From positions 1,517,668 to 1,581,667 of the forward strand of contig JAHNZQ020000172.1 in assembly GCA_019155205.2 (NCBI GenBank): a stretch of DNA of 64,000 nt, read 5' to 3'. Numbering within the stretch: the stretch's first letter is position 1; every line of letters starts with the position of its first letter. Both the position numbers and the translations under genes were made by a program. This document shows positions 31,654 to 42,883 of the stretch, one piece after another. The stretch comes from Gracilaria vermiculophylla (lineage: Eukaryota; Rhodophyta; Florideophyceae; Gracilariales; Gracilariaceae). The notes beneath the pieces were generated by a model. That model did not search any database. It had not been told where the DNA came from and saw nothing but the letters and a program-made list of their open reading frames with translations.

Positions 31654-32694
31654 CTGAAGATGAAGCTATTGCGACAGCACCAAATATTCAAATTTGAAAA
31701 AACATCCAAATGATGAAAATCAGTATTCAACTTGCCAATCAAGTACGGCTCATGGCTAGAAATGGAAAACTTGAACAAAGTTGAGTCCACTGAATGGTTG
31801 TATGCAATGCATCAGTGGAAAGTAATTGGCCCAGCATGGGAGTTTATCTCTCCAACTTACGCTGCTTCAGTAATGACTGAATTGAATGTCTGTTTTTGGA
31901 TGTTTCCTATGCATCATTTGCAAGATATCGTGAACAGAAAATTATTAGACCAGAAAGCAAAGGAGTTTGAAGGACCTCAGGAAGAGAGCTGCTGAAATGT
32001 TTTGTATTCTTTAGTGTAATGAATCGTATTGAATTTTCGAATAGACGAGTTCTTTGGAGCATCGAGCCTTTTTCTAATCTTATTCCAAAACTAAATATTG
32101 GGTTTGGTACGGCACGAAATAGATTTCAATTGCTGTGGAGTTACATATATTTAATTGTAAATGGTGTGACTGAAAAGCAGGGAATCGTAAAATGCTCCTT
32201 CAAAACCGATTTTGTGAGAGGCGATCAATAACCATCGCCGTTCTTTTGTCACGCCATGACATGCTTTATGTGTTGACAAAGCGATGTTACGATGGTATAG
32301 ATTGGGTGGTTATCGGATTGATGGTGTACTACTACACTACACAGCATTGGATAGAAAGCCAAAAAATGGTCTTGAAATGAAAACTGTTGTTATGGACGAA
32401 GTGGTACAATGCTGAATATTAAGCTCAGCATGGCTGCTAATAATCCAAAACACAATTTTGTTTCCAATAATCCCCATGGACGTGCTATTTGACTCCTTCT
32501 AGTGCAACTGAGATTTGTATCAGATCGTTTAGTTTGCGCCAATTGTTTTTTGCGTCTATCAGTACCGTTGAAGTACTCATAGAAAGAAGGATGAGATTTA
32601 CTGTGGTAATCAAATACGATTCTCGACAGTTTTCTATGAAACACTTATCTGAAAGCACTTTAAGAAACGGAGGCGACATTATATCTATGTGAAG
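31654..32694 (+). other. Unassigned coding-like stretch
   Basis: Three short plus-strand frames (31732-31995, 32019-32231, 32192-32380) read EWLYAMHQWKVIGPAWEFIS, then VLWSIEPFSNLIPKLNIGFG and TARNRFQLLWSYIYLIVNG. The TARNRFQLLW segment is reminiscent of the piggyBac-type SRNRFELL motif, but I see no catalytic residues. Probably a decayed DNA transposon. No function assigned. Confidence 0.28.
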
Positions 32695-33560
32695 TGCAAT
32701 GGCCTCCAAGGAGGGTTTTCTCGGCACTTTGCCGGTTCACTGAATCCTGGCTAGGCCGCACTTATGAGGATGATTAATGCTGCGAGGGCGATTCGCGTCC
32801 GTTTGCGCGGTGGGTTCCGGAGTAACCGAACCGGTGCGTGTCGTGCGCCGTGGCACGCGCGCGACAATCGCGCATGGGCCGATAGCTACAGTATGAGCGC
32901 CGGTTGGCGCCTGCCTTGCACGGTTGATTTAGTATTTTTTCGCTATTTTATTTTTTAAGTTATTTCGACCATTTCGGCCCTAGAGCCACAGTGCTTGGCG
33001 CGATGGCACTTCGGCCTTCGTACCCAGTAAGCCGCACCAAGCGAGATCCTCGGTCTGAATTGCCGCCCGCGCGGGTATCTCTCTCAACCTTGGAGAAGTA
33101 CGCCGAGAAATACGGAAGTCAACCGTCCGTGACGCCGAGAACCATTGTTTGGACTATTCCTCCCTTTTCACAGGATCACCCTCGTACAAGGTTATCCGCA
33201 TTAGACCTCCGGTTTACCCCACTTCGCACCACGTCGACCACCGGCTCCACGTAGCTCGCCCTATACCTGCACGGCCTAGTGTCTTACCTGGCCGCGCCGG
33301 GATAGCCCGACATATTACAGGAAAATCCCACCGTACTTACGGAAATGGCCTCAATCGCGGGACTTGCCGGATCTCCGGTTTCTCCATTCAATGTCCTCTT
33401 GCATCCGTTGCGACGGATGGGTCCCGAAGTTACGCCAGGCTCGTGTGCCTCGCCCGAGGAAGGCTGTGCCCATGAAATACCTCGCGAGAGGGAGGTTCGA
33501 TCATCCTTCGTGGTAATTTTCCCTTTGGGGTGTTGCAACACATCACAATTTCAAAAGGAA
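32695..33560 (+). mobile_element. Ty3/gypsy copy D: LTR and leader only
   Basis: The LTR 32695-33172 starts TGCAATGGCCTCCAAGGAGG. It matches copies B and C, for example TGCGTGTCGTGCGCCGTGGC here against GCGCGTGTCGTGCGACGTGG in C. A leader of about 390 bp follows and matches C up to about 33560. No gag follows, so the rest has been lost. Confidence 0.75.
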
Positions 33561-36500
33561 GCGTCATTAATAGTGGTATAATGGCCGTGATGTGGGCGGA
33601 TTAAGATAGAAAACACTATATTTCAAACTTTGGCACGGTTAATCCTGGGGCTCTTGTTGTAAAGGAGAGATGGAGACGGGAGGGAACTATTTCTAAGAAA
33701 ACCGAATTTGAGGTTACGACTCCTGAGGGTTGTGAAGAATACTACAAAATATGTTCAATGTTCGATCGCCGTCACGGATGCCTAAAAGATGATCTGAATA
33801 TTGAAAAGATTATTGTAGTAAAAGAGTGGTCATTCGAGTCAATTGCTTCGTTTTAGCGATTTGTTTTGTCGATTCGTGGAAACTGTATAGAGCCACAACT
33901 GGAAGCAGAAGCGTTAAAACTCCACACCATTTTTATCATGAGTTGGCTGGTTAATTAATAGACAATACTTGGTACACAACCGGTTTCATGAACATATGTA
34001 AAACGGAGAATAATATAATTCATGAATGACTGATAGAAGAAGTACAACGAAAACTAGAATGATTACAAAAGCTTTATATCAAGGGCAATGCAATTATTGC
34101 AGAGGTGGCACGAACCTCGAAGTGCTGATGTTCTGGATATTATTTAAAAAAAAGATGTATTTTTATGGCACACTGGTGCTAATAGAGATTCGTTTATGAA
34201 ACAAATTGAGAATTGTTGCGGAATAGCGAAGCATAGTATTTAAAAGAATTGTCCACAAAGTGGTTAAACTTTGCTTTTTCCAGTTAAATGCTATATTTCA
34301 ATGCAGAAGTTGAACAAAAGTTCTTTTACCTTAAGCCTCCTACTAACTGTATCTGCGTTATTTAGACTTACTAGATTATTTAAAATCAATCACAAAAATG
34401 TACCTTTAACAGATGTCAGCTTATTTTGTGTGCTGTTTAAGTGGGTGTTAAAAACGTTCTGAGAATTTAAATATATTTAGTGTTTTTGAGCTCTTGAAAA
34501 GGTTTTGAGATTTTAATAACTTATTGAGGTTCGAACTCAGGAGGCGTTCCTCGCATGAATGGCAGCGGAATAATATTTTTTAACATATGAAAACAAAAAT
34601 ATTGAGTTCGTTATTGAGAATTTGCAACACAATGTTCTGCATTTCAAAGGCTTCAATTATAACCTAATGTCTGTATGGAAAACATACAATGTCGAAATTA
34701 TTATCTCAAAAAAGAAAAAAAACAAATTATTCAGTTCAGAAAATTTTCGAAGGCCCTTGCACTTTTAAAAAGGGTTTTCTTGTTTTTGAGATGCATCTAA
34801 ATATTTATTATAGCCGTCGTAAATGCTTTCCGGCAGAAGTAATAAACAATCAATATATTTTGCATTATAAGAATTATGTTATGGATTTAAATTGAAAAAA
34901 TATATTTCATGGAATAAAACTAAGTTTTTCATTGCGCGTGACACCTAACAATTTTTTTTTCAAATTTTGATACTTTTATAATGAAGAGCAAAATTTATTC
35001 TACTGGATCAAAAGCTTATGAAGGACGTAAAAACCCTGATTAGCGAATTAATAGTTTTCGATGAGTATTCCATAAATTTGAAGAGCATATAAAGCATATA
35101 AGACTGATAAGAAAAGATAAAATGGGAACTTTTGATTAAATTCATAAGTATAATATTTCAAATGCGTTTTATAGATTCGCCAGTCTTTTAAAAGTATTTT
35201 GAACGCTTTTATAATGATAGAACTACTACATTTATGAAGCACTTGTGGAAACAAAATCTTAGATTTCATTTAATTAAAAATATTCTTCTTTTTGTAAAAT
35301 ACTTATAGTTTATTTAACTATTGAGTAGTTAAAATTTTGAATTCCAAATAAAAAAACAAACGTGTTTGAAGGATGTTTTTATAAATTTGGAACGAGAAAA
35401 AAATGAAGTGAGAGAAGCATCATTTGTAGAATCCAAAATAATTCAAAATTCAGTTTAGGCTCTTCTGATATTGAAGCTATTGATCCAGAAGAAGAGGTAA
35501 ATGTTGTGTACTTGATTGTATTTTGCAATTTAAAATTGTTTCTTGGGATTGATTTGTACCATTTTGTGTTTTATGAGGCATAAACGGCAATCGTAAAGAC
35601 ACGTAACATTTTTTGTGAACAAACAAACCTGTAAATATATTATCAAAAAAATGAAGAAACTAATTTTATTCCTTGTGTTGGTCGTATATAAGTATCTTTC
35701 GGATGCAATCAGTAGGTTTAAAAATTATCTGTTGTGCATTTGCTGTACTAAAAGTTTTCTGTGTAAAGCCTAGATAACTACATGGACACCTAAAAGTTGG
35801 CATTACAGCTCTTGGGATGGCAGAACTCATTTTCGTAATCCGAAGAATCTCCCATGTTGCGTTTTCAAACAGTTTTTTTTTCTTCCAATAAGTATCTGTA
35901 ATAAAGCAAAAGAGAAAACGACACTAAAAAATAATGCACGATTTAGCGGTCTCTCAACTGACGAATATTGTGGCAGTCGACTACCACCATGTGAACATCT
36001 TTCTCGTTGGATCTTGATGTATTTCGCTCTGCTACGTTAGAACGAAAACATTTTTTTTAGACGCTGGAATCCAATTTTAGATGCAACTATATGGTCATGT
36101 ACTAGAGTTATAATATATATATCTAAAACAGCAAAAAAATGCTCTCGTGTATGCTTTGATGCCTACGAGGATTTGGGCGACATTTTTTTATCTCTGATGG
36201 ATTAGCGCCTTTAACTTTGTATGTGTTCTTTCATCTGGGCACCTTCTTTGGCAAATATGATCTACGTAATTATTTGATGGTTTACTTCTCTCGCTCTCCT
36301 CGTCATGAGTTGAAAATCAGCAGACAACCAGAACATGCACTAAAAGAAAACATTAAGATTCTTCCTGCTGCTCGTATCAATGCAGGCTGAATATGTACTC
36401 CCAAGGAGAGTCTGGCTGAGACTCTATGGGGAACAGCTGATTTTCTGTCTTAAAGAAAGTAGTAAATTCTGTTCGGCGATCACGGGTCTGCATTAAACTT

Positions 36501-36690
36501 ACACTACTGTATGAGAGATAAAGTAATGCTCAGAGACAGCACAGCTTGTAGACCGTCTCCGATTTCCGTGGCCCACCATATCTATCCGTCACACAGTTGC
36601 AATACAGACCCTTCTTTGCGTTTGTCAAAGAAATGAAATGTAAAAGCTGAGAAAGGAACGCTATACGCCCGTCGACGATAGTACCTGACA
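33561..36690. other. AT-rich region, no gene recognised
   Basis: About 3.1 kb much richer in A and T than the gypsy copies. An 84-codon open stretch without an early ATG (33605-33859) reads GALVVKERWRREGTISKKTE and FEVTTPEGCEEYYKICSMFD, and looks protein-like but matches nothing I know. Around 35000-35100 a fragment with ELIVFDEYSINLK recalls P-element transposases, too little to call. Long A and T runs dominate the rest. Confidence 0.35.
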
Positions 36691-36757
36691 CTTTCAAATA
36701 AAACATGCAACTTGCATTTACCAGAAAGCTTCATGCACTCTTTCCGGACGAAAGCGT

Positions 36758-37666
36758 CTACACTGAAACTGTTAAGTCATTCACCACGGAGAGCACTGCG
36801 ATGCCTGACTGCGCGAGCCCAACACCCAGCACGCGCTCCACAGCACTGGGTGCGACGACTTGCGCGCCTTCGCAGTTGACGAATAGCAGATTTATGCTAC
36901 CGATGCTCACGGATCCTGTGCCCAAACCACAGCCGCTGGTTGCCATGTTAGCTCCTAGCGCCGACTGTGCAAGTGCTACACAGCCCTCAACGCATCTGGA
37001 ATTTATTCTCGCAATGAAAGAATTCTGAATTAAACCTGGCGGCGTCTCTGCCGGTGGCGCTGGCATCAGCATCGGCGGCTGCGTCGGCGGCTGCGTCGGC
37101 GTCGGCGTCGGAGTCGGTGTTACCGTCGGAGTCGGCGTCGGAGTCGGCGTCGGAGTCGGCGTCGGAGTTGGCGTCGGAGTCGACGTCGGAGTCGGCGTCG
37201 GAGTCGACGTCGGAGTCAGCGTCGGAGTCGACGTCGGAGTCGTAAAGGATGTGGGTGCGGAAGGTGCCGAAGGGGAAGGTGCCGAAGGAGTTGCAGATGG
37301 CGTCACGGAAGACGACAACACAGTGGACGAGGACAGCAATAATTCGGTCGAGGACAACTCCTCTTGAGTGGAGCACGGTTCGAGCGACGCCTCCAAAGAA
37401 GTCTCTGGTACCATCTCCGCGGCACTCTCCAGACCGTCGATGTCGCCCATCATATCGATTAACCTTGAAAGCTCCTTATCCAAACGGTCTGTTTTCAGCT
37501 TTGTTCCTGTATGACGGCGGTTTTGGCGAAACAGTTCGCGTACCTGGGAGGATGATAATGCTTGTGAATTGGTCTTCACTGCGACGCAGTGAGCGTCGTG
37601 GAGGAGAATGATTAGCATAATTGCGCCAAGATAGGCCCAGCGGCATAGCCCATGGGATTGAATCAT
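36758..37666 (-). CDS. Secreted Thr-Pro-rich protein, intact, function unknown
   Basis: A single uninterrupted 302-codon ORF, the only long coding frame here not derived from a mobile element. Residues 1-27 form a signal peptide (basic start, hydrophobic core [12 protein letters not shown], cleavage near HDAHC-VAV), so the protein should enter the secretory pathway. Residues 30-100 are charged and helical ([20 protein letters not shown]). Residues 105-145 are Ser/Thr/Pro-rich. Residues 143-197 are mostly Thr-Pro dipeptides, a likely O-glycosylated extended spacer. The C-terminal domain (about 215-302) has four Cys (225, 229, 246, 265) and ends in hydrophobic Val/Leu/Gly-rich sequence. A TATA box lies 89 bp upstream of the ATG. 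No introns are apparent. It resembles cell-wall or surface proteins in layout, but I recognise no family. Confidence 0.65.
   Translation of the reverse strand: MIQSHGLCRWAYLGAIMLIILLHDAHCVAVKTNSQALSSSQVRELFRQNRRHTGTKLKTDRLDKELSRLIDMMGDIDGLESAAEMVPETSLEASLEPCSTQEELSSTELLLSSSTVLSSSVTPSATPSAPSPSAPSAPTSFTTPTSTPTLTPTSTPTPTPTSTPTPTPTPTPTPTPTPTPTVTPTPTPTPTQPPTQPPMLMPAPPAETPPGLIQNSFIARINSRCVEGCVALAQSALGANMATSGCGLGTGSVSIGSINLLFVNCEGAQVVAPSAVERVLGVGLAQSGIAVLSVVNDLTVSV
37095..37245. repeat. Hexanucleotide-type coding minisatellite
   Basis: A run of GTCGGA and GTCGGC hexamers, with GTCGAC variants, encodes the Thr-Pro tract on the minus strand. Such repeats change length easily, so the tract length probably varies between strains. 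Confidence 0.75.
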
Positions 37667-37754
37667 ATTGTCTAACGAAGAGGACCGTCCTTGGTATACG
37701 AGGTTGGCGATATGGAGCCAACTAAGAAAGCTGTTGGAGAAGCCGGTGCAACCT

Positions 37755-37763
37755 CTTATATAC
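37755..37763 (-). promoter_or_regulatory. TATA box of the Thr-Pro protein gene
   Basis: The minus strand reads GTATATAAG. At 89 bp before the ATG at 37666 this would put the transcription start near 37725-37730 with a 5' UTR of about 60 nt. Confidence 0.5.
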
Positions 37764-40348
37764 TCGACATGCTTCAGCAGTGTTTCAAAGGAGAAAATAT
37801 CGACCTATTTCAGGCCACTGTCTCGACACAAATTCGTTCCAGCCCCCGTGTGCGGGGTCGCCTGATTGGCAGCTCTGAACACGTGGACATCGTCCGAAGT
37901 CGATAAAATAAATCCTGACTTCTTCAACGTTGACTTGAAAACGAAAGTTTCAACTCTTCAAAGAATTGGAAGCTATAATAGGCTGATAGGATGAACTTGT
38001 TGGCAGATTTGTGGCTGAGATCTCAGACATCAGACATCCGCAGTGCCAGAATTACAGCTCCGATATTCGTGACCGTTCCGGATCAATCGATTTTTACATA
38101 TTTTGAATCATAACCAAAGCTCCTCAGCAGCTTACATATGCCCTTTGAACTCCAAATAATTATTAATTCCAGCACCTCAATTTCTTCCTTGCGTGAGACA
38201 CAAAGACTTCGTATTAGACACTTTTGCTGCAGAATATGATGTACGCCTGTTGCAAAACGGCTTAGAGGATGGTAGATCCGGAATTTGAACTCGGAGTCCC
38301 GAACTCACACAAGAAGTACACGAACGTAATTTCGTACCGAGCTTTGGCCGCTCGAGGTGTGGTTTTCATGCCACTTCGTTGAAATTGAAATAGTGATTAG
38401 TTTTGTGACTGACATCTTCAGCGACAGCACCACAACGCTGTTTCATTTTTCACAAGCTCATTTTTGAACCGAACCTGTTCCTTGTCAAATGAAACGGTCA
38501 CAAAAAACCCCTTTCTTGAGAAATCTTGTGATTATGAAATGGAAACCGACCCCATCCATATTAAAATCGCAATGATAAAAAAACGTTATCACAATTTCTT
38601 GAAAAGCGATCCAAACATGCTACATTGCTCTCGCTTGACATCACTGCACAGGCTTCGTCGTGTTGCTTCCTCATCCGCAGCTGCATTTTTGAAACCATGT
38701 AAACGCTTTTCAGTCCTCAAATATAGATAGAAACCAAAATCATAGGACAGTTTGTTCCACATTTTTGACGTTCGATCGTTCGAAATGCTACCAGCCCAAA
38801 AGGTTGGCCGGCGTATCGAATTGATCGCATCCACTACACGAAAAAATGGCATGTCTTTGCTGCACCGTCTTGTTTAATTTTCAAAACTTTGACTCATCGC
38901 CAAGACTGATACATATGGACTCATTCCAAATCGGAAGAAGTCGAAAACAATAGATTCATGCTGCTCAGAGTGCTGCATATCAACAGAACAACTTGTTCTT
39001 ATGTTTTCAATCAAGGTGAGGACATTTTTATTGAACTGCTCTTTTGTAGACTCAATTATGACCATTTTTAAGGAAAGAAACATTTGCGATGCTAGCAATT
39101 GTATATTCTTATTTCTGCCGATATTCGAGCTGACCCTCAACAGAATCTCCTTTGCGAGAATTCAAAAATCTAGAAACACACGCAGCACCAGAAATGATAA
39201 GACAAAGAGGCATTGTACAAGAGCCATGATCTTCGTAAATACTAGCGGGTTGACAGAGGCCGCAGAAGAGTATAAAGCCCACTTGGATTTTCTTGGTGGC
39301 AAAAATTGAACCCGTCCATGATGAATTAGACCGCTCACGAATTATAAGTTTTTGGTGTCTCTTCGTGGTCCGCTCTTTGTTTACGTTGCTTACAATATGA
39401 TAATGAGAATGCATTTTTTACACAATATTTATAGTGAGCTAATCATATGTGTGTCCGTGTAGATGCATAGCGACCTTAGGCAGGCAAAAACGGGACTTTA
39501 CATGTTCCTTTTGGATACATCATCTTCGCACTTGCTACTCTCTCATTTGGCCTTGACTTTGGAGCCATTTATACCCACAGTAACACCGCTTGATTTTGTT
39601 CTATAGTAGTACCAAAAAAGGAAGGATTTCTTGGTTGATAGCGGAAAGTACAAGTGCTTAAGAGAACTATAGTAATATTGTGTAAATTGCACGCATGTAC
39701 TATACACTGTACCTCTTTTCAGAAGCACATCTTTCATAAATTAATCTATTATATATCCCGAGAAGTGGGAACATGATCCTCTCATGACATAATCGGAAAT
39801 GAAGCGGTCGCTGTAACGTAGCATTGGAGTCCAAGCTTGCCCAATCAGTTGTCATTTGCCATGAGGCGAAGCTGAGCAATCGATACAAAACAATGTCGCA
39901 AAGCCAGACAGAAAGCGAAAATTAAATATTGCTCGGAATCCATCACCATGACCCTTTCATCTGTACTAGCTAGAGTTTTTAGCCAAGGCGGGGGCTCTGT
40001 ATTACATACCGTTGTTGATTTTTAAAACTCGAAAGCGAATTGGGGCTCTATTCACGAAAGTGTTTTGCCACTGCCTCGCCTGCTCTATTTCCCACGCACA
40101 GTCTTCATCCGTTAATTGCATGTCACTTCTTCTTTTTATGTCGTTGTCTACTCACGATTATTTCGTACGTAGCATTTCCTTTGTCTCTGCTGTTGATCCA
40201 AATTGAAATCATGACCACGTAGTAGAAGACGGGAAAATCAAAGATCCATACTGGATCATCAATTGCCTTTCATGTCTTCTGCGCGGGTGAATTAACGAGC
40301 AGTGGTAACCGTGATCTCTCCGACAATGTAACATAGCTTCGAGAGAGG
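37764..40348. other. No gene recognised
   Basis: Short frames on both strands show no family motif. A minus-strand stretch at 39140-38590 (two frames with FLSLKMVIIESTKEQFNKNV and FWAGSISNDRTSKMWNKL) has a protein-like look but no signature. No repeat, LTR terminus or RNA gene was found. Confidence 0.35.
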
Positions 40349-40353
40349 GAGAA

Positions 40354-40424
40354 TATGAAGAAGCAGTTGAGCAGCTCCGGCGCTCCTGCTCTGGTTCGCT
40401 GTACGTGTCACACGACTTTTCTTA
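40354..40424 (-). repeat. TRIM-2 3' LTR (71 bp)
   Basis: Same length as the 5' LTR, with substitutions at several positions, indicating an older insertion than TRIM-1. Confidence 0.75.
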
Positions 40425-40541
40425 CTACTCTTTTAATGAGGACGTCGGCCTATCTCAAGCTGTGCTCTCAGCCGGGCAGAGTATATCTCACAGTGCATCG
40501 CACTCTCAGTTACAGCGTACAAAGATCTTATTTGAACCACG

Positions 40542-40558
40542 GCGGGGCTTGAACCCGC
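40542..40558 (-). ncRNA. tRNA T-arm-like hairpin inside TRIM-2
   Basis: On the minus strand GCGGG-TTCAAGC-CCCGC makes a perfect 5-bp stem and 7-base loop with a B-box-like GGTTCAAGCCC. It starts 11 bases beyond the PBS. TRIM-1 has the same arrangement with a different T-arm sequence. No full tRNA cloverleaf is present. Confidence 0.55.
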
Positions 40559-40569
40559 GACCTCTGTAT

Positions 40570-40582
40570 CTGGGCCCATAAC
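40570..40582 (-). promoter_or_regulatory. TRIM-2 primer-binding site (half tRNA-iMet)
   Basis: GTTATGGGCCCAG on the minus strand, directly next to the LTR, identical to the 13-base site of copia G at 58334-58346. Confidence 0.8.
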
Positions 40583-40653
40583 TATTCAAAAGCAGTTGAG
40601 CAGCTCCGGGGCTCCTGCGCTGGATCGCTATAGGTGTCACACAAGTTTGCATA
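40583..40653 (-). repeat. TRIM-2 5' LTR (71 bp)
   Basis: In reverse complement it starts TATGCAAACTTGTGTGACAC and ends CTGCTTTTGAATA, next to the PBS. Confidence 0.75.
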
Positions 40654-40658
40654 GAGAA

Positions 40659-41207
40659 CTCGCATCCGGATCCTGGCACGGAAGTAATATCTACGAGTAG
40701 CCGGTTTAGGGCCGCTGATTGGATATCATTCACTAAAATGGATATTGGAAATAATACCACACTTCCATTGCGCCAGATTGCTTCAATACGACTTGGTGAA
40801 CACAATGGCTTTAGTTCACGATGATCAACTACGCTTAAAAGCCAGCCTTAAGTGCAGATTATCACACAGTAAGAGAGATGAGCAATTTGAGCCAAAAATG
40901 GTTTCATTGGCAAATCCTCTGGTGCAGAGCACCATTTTGTCTATTGGCAAACTGAAAGTTCTGGGATTGGGACACATTCTCACCGTCGGGGTGAACTGAG
41001 TAAAAGGATTAGCATCTACGTCTCTCAAGTCCATGCCCACATTCACCCTGCTGACAAATATAAGAATGTCAAATTCTTCTTCGACGACGCGTAGAACAGA
41101 AATTGGTGTTGCCATTTCGAGGAAACACTTCACCAGCGAACCATCGTCTACACAGCAATACGGAAATCCATGTTCATGAACTACCAGCGAAGACGGCGAC
41201 TTCTATG
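40659..41207 (-). other. Unassigned, open minus-strand frame
   Basis: A 102-codon frame (41133-40825) contains RVVEEEFDILIFVSRVNVGM and LRDVDANPFTQFTPTVRM. It could continue from the coding-like repeat at 41208-41500 on the same strand. No family recognised. Confidence 0.28.
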
Positions 41208-41500
41208 TCATCGAGTGATTAGTTTCTTTTTACTGTCGCTCAATGCTTTGAGCTTGACGAATAATTGTTGCAACCAGAGACCAATCATTTTGAAAGATGG
41301 AACTGATGTGCCGTTCGGAGGTGAATGAAGGTGGCGAAGTAGAAAATAATAGGCAAATTTGCAGTCCGAAAATAGGAAACCCAATCGCTCTCTTTGATCC
41401 AAGGATTCATTGTGTATCAGAATGAGAACGTAGGGTGCAGGAGTGACATGACGGTTTCTGTGTAGAGCCACAAGGTAAGCTATTCCTTGCGTTCGTGGCG
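41208..41500 (-). other. Coding-like repeat, second copy
   Basis: Minus-strand partner of the plus-strand stretch at about 21000-21209. Shared residues include AYL, RN-H-T, LGFLF-D-KF and LRHLHS. It suggests a dispersed coding element of unknown type. Confidence 0.4.
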
Positions 41501-42883
41501 GAAGAAAGCTTTATGAGCCGCGTGTGTCGTTTCTGGTAGCAGTACTGCAATTCATACTTTAGTCCCAGTCGTGGCAGCAATGGCCTGAAAGATGGTCATT
41601 GTTGTTCTTGCGGCCGTCTCGTAAAGTGGTTGCGCAAGGCAGCGGAAAGGGTTAGGGGAAGGGATGAAGGAATAAATCGATAAACATCATCATCAAAAAT
41701 ACGACCCCTACTTAAGCCGATAAAAGGGTATTTGAGGCACTCATGCAAGCTGGCTAAAATCACGCCGCGCTTACACATGCGCTCGGAGATTGTCGATCAC
41801 CAATCGTGGCATACACGGTTTTCCCTAAGAATGTCAGCCCCAGTATAGCTTGATGCTTTGGTTCGTAGCCCCTTGACTTGACATGACGCACGATTTCGGA
41901 TGTCAGCCGTTAATTAAAAGGTCGGCAGCGATGCCATAAAACGAATGAGCTCGCACAACTTTGTTGATATTTGATGTGGGCAGCCAGGCCTCATAAAGTA
42001 GCATATGGCCGAAGTTAATCGGTGTACTTCGAATATTGCTCTCGCAGCCAAAAGATTTCTCGAAGAAATAAAAATATATATCTATACAGTACTGTATTCA
42101 TGAGAATATACCTTTAGTTTTCTTCAACCTCATAGTGCCGCAAAGGGTCTGACATCAGTTTTGACGCCAGAACCAAATTCCATTCGAACGTTGCTGTTGA
42201 TTTTCTTCCCGGTATACAGTTCGCGCAATCGTTCTGGGTGTATGGCACAACTCTCGCTGAATGCCACATATCGTCAGTGTTTCACCGAGAAATAAAAGAT
42301 TTTAGGTGGCTAAAAATGAGGAGGTAAAGAGAAACACACTGCACCTTGTCATGCTCTCTGACGCTAATTTACATGAATGATATCAATTAATACAAACAAC
42401 GAGATATCATAGAAATTAAGACATGCCCTCCTACAGCGCACTCACAGCGTGCTGGTTTCTAGATGCCATTTTTCTGAAATAAACGTTTCTGTATGTCCTG
42501 GACGTAGGAAAATCGTCTTCGGCTGGGTAGCAGTTCAACATGAACTGCGTCGGAAATTTTTAATGCGTGGTATCAATAGAGACCTCTAAAGGCTCGTTTT
42601 TCTTTCTAATCATGATTCCAAGAAGAACGAGCCGCAAGCTTCATTCTCTCACGGAAAACTTCATGACCCGTACCCTTCATAACTTAGTGAAAAGATAGTA
42701 AAAACATGTAGCCTTCAATAGAGTCTACTTTCGCACAATTCATATGAGTACTTGAGAAAAAGCAGTTCGTCGAATGGAACTCAACCCCAGAGTTCCAAAT
42801 TTCGGCCAAGACAAGACAGATGTAACACTTCAAACAGGCGTCTCTAGACCGCGTAGTCTGTCCTGAACGCATTAAATTCAAGA
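41501..42883. other. Intergenic or decayed repeat sequence
   Basis: No gene is recognised. Parts near 42160-42190 (CCAGAACCAAATTCCATT) and 42510-42560 resemble sequences at about 45520 and 45180-45230, which points to a dispersed repeat family around Tc1 T2. Confidence 0.35.

Larger units (their letters stand above)
40354..40653 (-). mobile_element. TRIM-like element 2, 300 bp, TSD GAGAA
   Basis: Two 71-bp direct repeats (40354-40424 and 40583-40653) on the plus strand read TATGAAGAAGCAGTTGAGCA and TATTCAAAAGCAGTTGAGCA at one end and stop at TTA and ATA. An exact 5-bp target duplication GAGAA flanks the element (40349-40353, 40654-40658). Read on the minus strand, the repeat at 40653-40583 is the 5' LTR. 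It is followed at once by GTTATGGGCCCAG, a perfect half-tRNA-iMet primer-binding site. The 158-bp interior has no coding capacity. Ends TA...TA, PBS position and TSD size are the same as in copia G (53385-58757). Confidence 0.82.

Noticed and set aside
34980..35280. P-element-like transposase
   Set aside because: Only one motif (VFDEYSI) is suggestive. Surrounding frames have many stops and none of the other P-element blocks is visible.
36987..37376. Antisense-phase ORF rich in Asp-Ser/Asp-Ala
   Set aside because: It is another frame of the hexamer repeat in the Thr-Pro gene, with no signal peptide or domain of its own.
36758..37666. RXLR-type effector interpretation of the secreted protein
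   Set aside because: A signal peptide and a charged region are present, but no RXLR or EER motif is seen, and the organism is not shown to be an oomycete.
37691..37906. A 71-codon ORF divergent from the Thr-Pro gene
   Set aside because: It covers the TATA box and leader of that gene, is short, and shows no motif. Kept only as promoter-region sequence.
38590..39140. MULE or hAT transposase on the minus strand
   Set aside because: Two open frames have protein-like composition, but no catalytic or zinc-finger motif could be found.
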